Below are positions 7,534 through 11,403 of a DNA stretch of 11,403 bases, piece by piece (positions within the stretch are counted from its first letter, which is position 1; the number at the start of each line of letters is the position of its first letter). Origin of the DNA: Pseudaestuariivita sp. (lineage in GTDB: Bacteria > Pseudomonadota > Alphaproteobacteria > Rhodobacterales > Rhodobacteraceae); the NCBI GenBank assembly GCA_020629995.1, contig JAHDCH010000072.1:1-11403 (forward strand), given 5' to 3'. The translations under genes and the position numbers were made by a program. The notes beneath the pieces are model-generated. The model worked only from the letters and a program-made list of their open reading frames with translations, did no database searches and was not told the origin of the DNA.

Positions 7534-10500
7534 TCACAGGAACCCGATCTCGATCTCGCCCAGCTGGTCCACCGATGTGACGCCCACAAGCAGCACGCTT
7601 GCCTCGTCACCAAAGTGGATCACAAGACCCTCTGACGTGACTTCGGTGTTGGCCAGGATGTCATTCACCGAACCGCCGCCGTCTGTGAACACCTCGTCAA
7701 AGCGCAGGATGTCTTCGGCGCCATTGTAATCGTCAATGACGTCATGGCCGTAGAACGATCCGAAATAGAACGTGTCCGCGCCTGCGCCGCCGCGCATCCA
7801 GTCGTCGCCTTCGCCGCCCGCCAGCGTATCGTTGTCTCCGCCGCCGTTCAGCGTGTCGTTGCCAAAGCCGCCATCCAGCAGGTCGTCGTGACGATTGCCG
7901 ATCAAGGTATCGCTGCCTTCGCCGCCGGTCATCGTGTCGCGATGCGTGCCGCCGCGGATGTAATCGTTGCCTGCGTCGCCGACCACAACATCCGCGCCGC
8001 CGCCGCCATTGACGATATCGTCGCCTTCACCGCCGATGACCGTGTCGCGGTTGCGCTGACCGTACAGAGCGTCGCTCCCGTCTCCGCCTTCGATCCAGTC
8101 GTTTTCGCGGCCGCCGCGGATCGTATCCGCCCCAAGGCCACCCGTCAGGGAATCATTGCCGCCAAGGCCCATCACGCTGTCGTTGCCCGCACCTGCGTCG
8201 ACCGTATCGTCTCCGCGCCGGGCCGTGATCGTATCATCGCCGTCAAAGCCAAACAGCGCCTCGGCGTCATTGGTGCCGGTCAGGTCATCGTTGCCAACCG
8301 TGCCTTCGATGGGCTCTGCGGGCGGCGCGATGTTGATCGTGACGGTGTCGTAGGTCGTTGCGCCGTGTGCGTCGGTGGCGATGATCGACACCGTGTAGGA
8401 CGGCGTCAGACTGTATTGCAGATCGAACGAGCTGAAGACGACAATGTTGCCGTCGATCACTTCGAACGGCACAAAATCGCCCGAATAATCCAGCTCGTAG
8501 GTGACCGTGTCGCCTTCGGCATCCACCGATGTGAGGGACCCGACGATGGTGCCGGCGGGTGCGAATTCCTCAACCACGTCGTTGGTGACGCCCAGCTCGG
8601 TCGGCGCGGTGTTGAACAGGCCCTCCCAGCTGGAAAAGGTCATGCCTTCGAACAGGATCGAATTTGACGACCCGGCAAAGGTCACGCGGGTGCCGCCCGC
8701 TTCGGCGACAAAAGTCATGTCGGCAATCAGGGCCGGATCAATCTCGACCGTGTCGATGGCCGAGCCATCCGTGACCGTGTCGTCGCCCCAGTCGCCTTCG
8801 AAGACCAGCAAATCGCCTTCGGTGCCGCCGGTGATCAGGTCGTTGCCCGCGCCGCCGCTCAGCGTGTCGCGGCCTGCGCCGCCGGTCAGCGTGTCGTCGC
8901 CCGACCCGCCCGCCAGCACGTCTGCCTGAGTGCCGGACAGGATCAGGTCCTGCCCCGCCCCGCCATCAAAGCGGTTGTGGCTGTCGCCGCCCAGGATCGT
9001 GTCGTTGCCGGCACCGCCTTCGATGGTGACTTCGCCCGGGTCCAGGAACCCTGTGCCATCATACCGGTCTTCGAAAAAATCGTCGCCACCGCGCCCGAAT
9101 ATCTGTGCCGTGGCCAACAGGTTGCTGGCGCCGCTGTTAAAGCTGACCACATCTGCGGTCTCCTGCCCCCAAAAGCGGATATTCATCGGGGCGGCACCGA
9201 AATAGATCACCTCGAAATCGCGCACTGCGCCAAAGGTTCCGGTGATCTCGGTGCCGAACTGGCCGGTCACAAGGTCAATCGCGACATTGCGGAACGTGTC
9301 GCCATTGGAGGGTTGCAGATAAAGCGTGTCGATCCCTTCGCCACCCGAGATCAGGCGCACGGACGGCGCGGTGATGACAAAGTCATCGCCTGCGCCGCCG
9401 CTGATCTGTGCGCTGCCCAGCCAGGGGTTGATGATGACATCATCGCCCGCGTCGCCGCGCACAACGTCGCCATCTCCGGCCGAGATCGTGTCGTTCCCGT
9501 CACCCCCTGTCAGAAGGCCGCCGCCCGATCCCTCGAGAACGTCATGGCCTGCGCCGCCATCCAGCGTGTCCGCACCGCCAAGGCTGCTGAGCGTGTCATC
9601 GCCTGCGCCGCCGCTTGCGCTGTCGTCGCCCGCACCGCCAACCAGCTGGTCATTGCCTTCGCCGCCGCCAAGCGTGTCATTCCCGTTGCCGCCAAAGACC
9701 GCGTCATTGCCATCGCCGCCTTCGGCCAGATCGTTGCCGCCGCCTGCGTCGATCCCGTCATCGCCGGCAAGGCCGTCGATCGTGTCCGCGCCGGCTGTTC
9801 CGTCGATCGCGTCATCATCGGCCGTGGCCGCGCCCGGCGCCGCGCCATCGCCGAAGTGATACAGCTGGAACGTGGCCGGCGGCCCTGTCAGCTCGGACGA
9901 GAACCCTTCGGTCTCGTAGGTCACCGCAAAGGTTTCGGCATCCACCACGGTGATCTGAATGTTTGTCGGGCGCACGTGCTCAGGCGACAGGACCATCGTG
10001 TCGCCGATCAGCGTGCCATCCGCGCCGACGATCTGCCCTTCGAGCCGCTGATCGGCAAAGGACAGCCATGTGACAAGAAGCGAGCCGTCGGGCAGAAGAT
10101 GCACATCCACCGCGCTGAAATCATGCGACGTTGCGGCGGGCGTGTTGGTGACGTTGACAAGCTGCGCATCGCTGCCGTCAGGCTGGGTCAGCAGGATATA
10201 CACATCCTGATTGGTGCCACCTGTCGGCAGACGCAGGCTGCCCGCAAACGCAATGGCCAGCCGGCCATCGGACAAAAGCTCGACCCCGAAGAATGACGGC
10301 GCATCGATGTCCGCCGGCACGCTGTCCAGCACGTCCACCTGCGACAGCACTGTGCCATCCACCGAGGTGACGCTGACAAACAGGCTGTCGATCAGGATGG
10401 TGCTCCAGACATGCGCCAGCGTGCCATCGGCCAGCACTTCGACCGGTGCATTGTAATTCGGGCTGACTGTCGCGGGATCGGGACCTGCGTGATCAAATTC

Positions 10501-11112
10501 AGCCTCGATCTGAGACTGGACAGGCGCAGCGATCGGCACGCCATTTGCGTCGAACGCGCGGTGATACAGCGTCTGGCCGAAAAAGTCGCCCGGCACCGTC
10601 TCGCCGATAAAGTTGTGGTGCACCCAGGTGACGACATAGCCACCGCCGGGCAAGTCGTTGATCTGCGCCTGGTATTGCGAGCCGCGGATCACGCCTTCGT
10701 TGATCAGGGTTTCGCCGCCCTGCGGTGTGCCGCTGGCGTCAAAGACCTGTTGATAGAGACCGTATTGTTCGTTCCATGGACGGCTGAGCCCGGGATCAAA
10801 GGTGAAATCGTCCTGACCAAACGAATCCCACAGGATGACAAATCCGCCATCCGGCAAGGCGTGCGCTTGTGGGTTAAGCTGCGGAAAGTCGGTTGTTGTG
10901 TTCACCGTGAACGGATCGCCTGCCGGGGTGCCGTCAGCGTTCAGGACCACCGCGCGGATGTCGCTGCTGTTGGTTGCGGCAGACCTCTCGGTCCAGACGG
11001 CAACAAACCGGCCATCGGCAAGCTGGGTGTGATGCACATCGCTGACCTGTCCAAAGACGGTTCCGGCCAGGTTTTGCGCAACGCCTCGAGGTGTGCCCAA
11101 CGTGATGCTCAT
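7534..11112 (-). CDS. Large RTX-type calcium-binding protein, probably type I secreted
   Basis: Protein of 1192 residues from ATG 11112, supported by AAGGGCGAC just upstream. The frame stays open up to 11244, but those 44 extra residues are Cys/Arg-rich and unlike the rest. Domains in order: residues 25-425, six or seven blade-like repeats of the form LxDGxxxxxW...DxDGT (possible beta-propeller); 437-597, RTX block 1 with interruptions; 600-695, a spacer with a DLVTGQFG/VRDFEVIYFG motif common between RTX blocks; 698-769, RTX block 2; 836-930, a cadherin-like domain; 936-1115, RTX block 3; 1116-1192, a C-terminal tail (FYFGS, DILRFDEVF) of the kind used for type I secretion. There is no Sec signal. 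The protein is very acidic, as expected for a calcium-loaded RTX protein. No secretion-system genes are nearby. No enzymatic domain is recognised; an adhesin or surface role is inferred. Confidence 0.9.
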   Translation of the reverse strand: MSITLGTPRGVAQNLAGTVFGQVSDVHHTQLADGRFVAVWTERSAATNSSDIRAVVLNADGTPAGDPFTVNTTTDFPQLNPQAHALPDGGFVILWDSFGQDDFTFDPGLSRPWNEQYGLYQQVFDASGTPQGGETLINEGVIRGSQYQAQINDLPGGGYVVTWVHHNFIGETVPGDFFGQTLYHRAFDANGVPIAAPVQSQIEAEFDHAGPDPATVSPNYNAPVEVLADGTLAHVWSTILIDSLFVSVTSVDGTVLSQVDVLDSVPADIDAPSFFGVELLSDGRLAIAFAGSLRLPTGGTNQDVYILLTQPDGSDAQLVNVTNTPAATSHDFSAVDVHLLPDGSLLVTWLSFADQRLEGQIVGADGTLIGDTMVLSPEHVRPTNIQITVVDAETFAVTYETEGFSSELTGPPATFQLYHFGDGAAPGAATADDDAIDGTAGADTIDGLAGDDGIDAGGGNDLAEGGDGNDAVFGGNGNDTLGGGEGNDQLVGGAGDDSASGGAGDDTLSSLGGADTLDGGAGHDVLEGSGGGLLTGGDGNDTISAGDGDVVRGDAGDDVIINPWLGSAQISGGAGDDFVITAPSVRLISGGEGIDTLYLQPSNGDTFRNVAIDLVTGQFGTEITGTFGAVRDFEVIYFGAAPMNIRFWGQETADVVSFNSGASNLLATAQIFGRGGDDFFEDRYDGTGFLDPGEVTIEGGAGNDTILGGDSHNRFDGGAGQDLILSGTQADVLAGGSGDDTLTGGAGRDTLSGGAGNDLITGGTEGDLLVFEGDWGDDTVTDGSAIDTVEIDPALIADMTFVAEAGGTRVTFAGSSNSILFEGMTFSSWEGLFNTAPTELGVTNDVVEEFAPAGTIVGSLTSVDAEGDTVTYELDYSGDFVPFEVIDGNIVVFSSFDLQYSLTPSYTVSIIATDAHGATTYDTVTINIAPPAEPIEGTVGNDDLTGTNDAEALFGFDGDDTITARRGDDTVDAGAGNDSVMGLGGNDSLTGGLGADTIRGGRENDWIEGGDGSDALYGQRNRDTVIGGEGDDIVNGGGGADVVVGDAGNDYIRGGTHRDTMTGGEGSDTLIGNRHDDLLDGGFGNDTLNGGGDNDTLAGGEGDDWMRGGAGADTFYFGSFYGHDVIDDYNGAEDILRFDEVFTDGGGSVNDILANTEVTSEGLVIHFGDEASVLLVGVTSVDQLGEIEIGFL
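7768..8307 (-). repeat. RTX nonapeptide block 3 (20 phased units)
   Basis: Residues 936-1115 form exactly 20 contiguous nonapeptides with no indel (540 bp), from EGTVGNDDL to RGGAGADTF. Odd units all have Gly at position 5 and no basic residue. Even units keep Gly at position 5 in only four of ten and contain all 12 Arg/His residues of the block (for example RGGRENDWI, YGQRNRDTV, RGGTHRDTM, IGNRHDDLL). The true period is therefore 18 residues, one full beta-roll turn. Confidence 0.9.
8323..8607 (-). other. Cadherin-like domain inside the RTX protein
   Basis: Residues 836-930 separate RTX blocks 2 and 3. The region begins NTAPTELGVTND, has the VEEFAPAGTIVGSLTSVDAEGD segment, then a Y(S/D)-rich middle, and ends with SYTVSIIATDAHGATT and TVTINIA. 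The ATDAHG motif and the closing beta strand are typical of bacterial cadherin-like domains, which bind calcium and mediate adhesion or spacing. The match is by motif only. Confidence 0.75.
8806..9021 (-). repeat. RTX nonapeptide block 2
   Basis: Eight contiguous nonapeptides (residues 698-769). Odd units are canonical (EGGAGNDTI, DGGAGQDLI, AGGSGDDTL, SGGAGNDLI). Even units are degenerate (LGGDSHNRF, LSGTQADVL, TGGAGRDTL, TGGTEGDLL) and hold all three basic residues of the block. This is the same alternation as in block 3. Confidence 0.88.
9322..9804 (-). repeat. RTX nonapeptide block 1
   Basis: Ten uninterrupted nonapeptides (residues 437-526, from DGTAGADTI to DGGAGHDVL), then a less regular run to 560, and two isolated copies at 571-579 and 589-597. 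Glycine is at position 5 in all ten contiguous units and there is no Arg or Lys, so the array is uniformly canonical GGxGxD-type. Confidence 0.9.
9838..11040 (-). repeat. Six to seven propeller-like repeats in the N-terminal RTX region
   Basis: Residues 25-425 hold a repeated unit of about 45-65 residues: a polar-Asp-Gly turn, a hydrophobic strand ending in Trp or an aromatic, then a strand ending in a second D-x-DG turn. Clear copies begin at LADGRFVAVW (31), LPDGGFVILW (86), LPGGGYVVTW (154), LADGTLAHVW (227), LSDGRLAIAF (280) and LPDGSLLVTW (340); a weaker seventh is ETFAVTYE (393). This fits a six- or seven-bladed beta-propeller. The repeat is seen; the fold is inferred. Confidence 0.6.
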
Positions 11113-11149
11113 GAAGTCGCCCTTGCCCTTGATGTCAGCAATTTTGTTC

Positions 11150-11178
11150 AGGCTAGGCTGCGCGCACCGGCCTATCAA
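11150..11178 (-). promoter_or_regulatory. Candidate sigma-70-type promoter of the RTX gene
   Basis: On the minus strand TTGATA (11178-11173) and TAGCCT (11155-11150) are separated by 17 nt and lie about 40 nt upstream of the ATG at 11112. The -35 matches the consensus at five of six positions and the -10 at only three, so this is a weak prediction. No start site is known. Confidence 0.3.
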
Positions 11179-11195
11179 CCTGAAATGGCGCGGGA

Positions 11196-11209
11196 ATGTC
11201 ACATGACAT
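11196..11209. promoter_or_regulatory. 14-bp inverted repeat upstream of the RTX gene (candidate operator)
   Basis: The sequence ATGTCA-CA-TGACAT is a perfect 6-bp inverted repeat around a 2-nt centre. It lies about 84 nt before the RTX start codon and just upstream of the candidate -35 element, a common position for an activator site. I do not recognise the regulator. Confidence 0.3.
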
Positions 11210-11323
11210 ACTGGCGTCTTCGCCGCACCAGCGCGGCAACACACACTGACTGCCGGCGCCCGGTATTTCAGAAGATATCATGGATCGCTGTGGTAGGCGG
11301 CTGGCCTATCGGCCGGGCCGGGA

Positions 11324-11403
11324 TGGTGCGGTCGAGAAGACTCGAACTTCCACGGGAGTTACCCCACAGCGACCTCAACGCTGCGCGTCTACCAATTCCG
11401 CCA
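11324..11403 (-). tRNA. tRNA-Leu (anticodon GAG), missing first 7 nt
   Basis: Reading the minus strand from the window end gives TGGCGGAATTGGTAGACGCG (position 8 onward, D arm), then an anticodon stem CAGCG/CGCTG around the loop TTGAGGT, so the anticodon is GAG, reading CUC/CUU. A long class II variable arm (TGGGGTAACTCCCGT) follows, then a T arm with loop TTCGAGT, the acceptor strand CGACCGC, discriminator A and an encoded CCA (11326-11324). The long variable arm and the D-arm sequence fit tRNA-Leu. The 5' acceptor strand, predicted as GCGGTCG, is just outside the window. No T-rich terminator is visible downstream. Confidence 0.95.

Noticed and set aside
7768..9804. Regularly spaced short repeats that could suggest a CRISPR array or minisatellite
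   Set aside because: The period is 27 bp, the units are in frame and diverged, and there are no unique spacers; they encode RTX nonapeptides.
7744..10296. Two long plus-strand open frames opposite the RTX repeats (7744-8667 and 8977-10296)
   Set aside because: Their Ala/Val-rich repeating products are the reverse complement of the GGxGxD repeats; the 27-bp periodicity comes from the RTX gene.
11113..11244. An N-terminal extension of 44 residues for the RTX protein
   Set aside because: The extension has Cys and Arg unlike the rest of the protein and covers the likely promoter; ATG 11112 has a good SD and begins a typical N-terminus.
11303..11314. GGCC-TATC-GGCC hairpin downstream of tRNA-Leu as a terminator
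   Set aside because: The stem is only 4 bp and no T tract follows on the minus strand.

Overview
This GC-rich, tightly packed window looks like the chromosome of an alphaproteobacterium, most likely a Rhodobacterales (Roseobacter-group) member. That placement is an inference from protein style and gene combination: an Anbu proteasome-like operon, a short-Q-loop cytochrome bd, a CcdA of the type common in that order, and a large RTX protein. No phylogenetic marker was searched.

Layout. 1-646 (minus) holds the N-terminal 215 residues of CcdA, the membrane carrier of reducing power to the periplasm, cut by the window edge. 741-962 (plus) is a small TusA-family sulfur carrier, divergent from ccdA. 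964-4902 (minus) is a four-gene operon read in the order circularly permuted ATP-grasp ligase, alpha-E protein, transglutaminase-like cysteine hydrolase, Anbu. Its junctions are a 4-nt gap with a strong SD, a GTGA overlap and a 27-nt gap. 4903-5103 is a divergent promoter region. 5104-7524 (plus) is cydAB, a cyanide-insensitive-type (short Q-loop) quinol oxidase. 7534-11112 (minus) is a 1192-residue RTX protein, convergent with cydB and separated from it by 9 bp. 11324-11403 (minus) is tRNA-Leu(GAG), missing only its first 7 nt.

How the genes work together. The four-gene operon is the centre of interest. An ATP-grasp ligase that could form amide bonds, an alpha-E partner, a papain-fold hydrolase with an intact Cys-His-Asp triad, and a self-compartmentalising Thr-hydrolase with intact Thr1/Asp17/Lys32 together suggest a pathway that makes and breaks a peptide or amide conjugate. 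The family association is known and has been predicted to be a peptide synthesis/tagging system, but its substrate is not established to my knowledge. CcdA, TusA and CydAB are ordinary thiol, sulfur and respiratory functions; I see no direct mechanistic link to the operon.

The RTX protein has an N-terminal array of six to seven propeller-like repeats, three blocks of calcium-binding nonapeptides, a cadherin-like domain and a C-terminal tail typical of type I secretion. In its last block, 20 perfectly phased nonapeptides alternate between canonical and basic/degenerate units, so all basic residues fall on every second unit. This predicts a calcium beta-roll with two chemically different faces. 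A shorter middle block shows the same alternation, while the first block does not.
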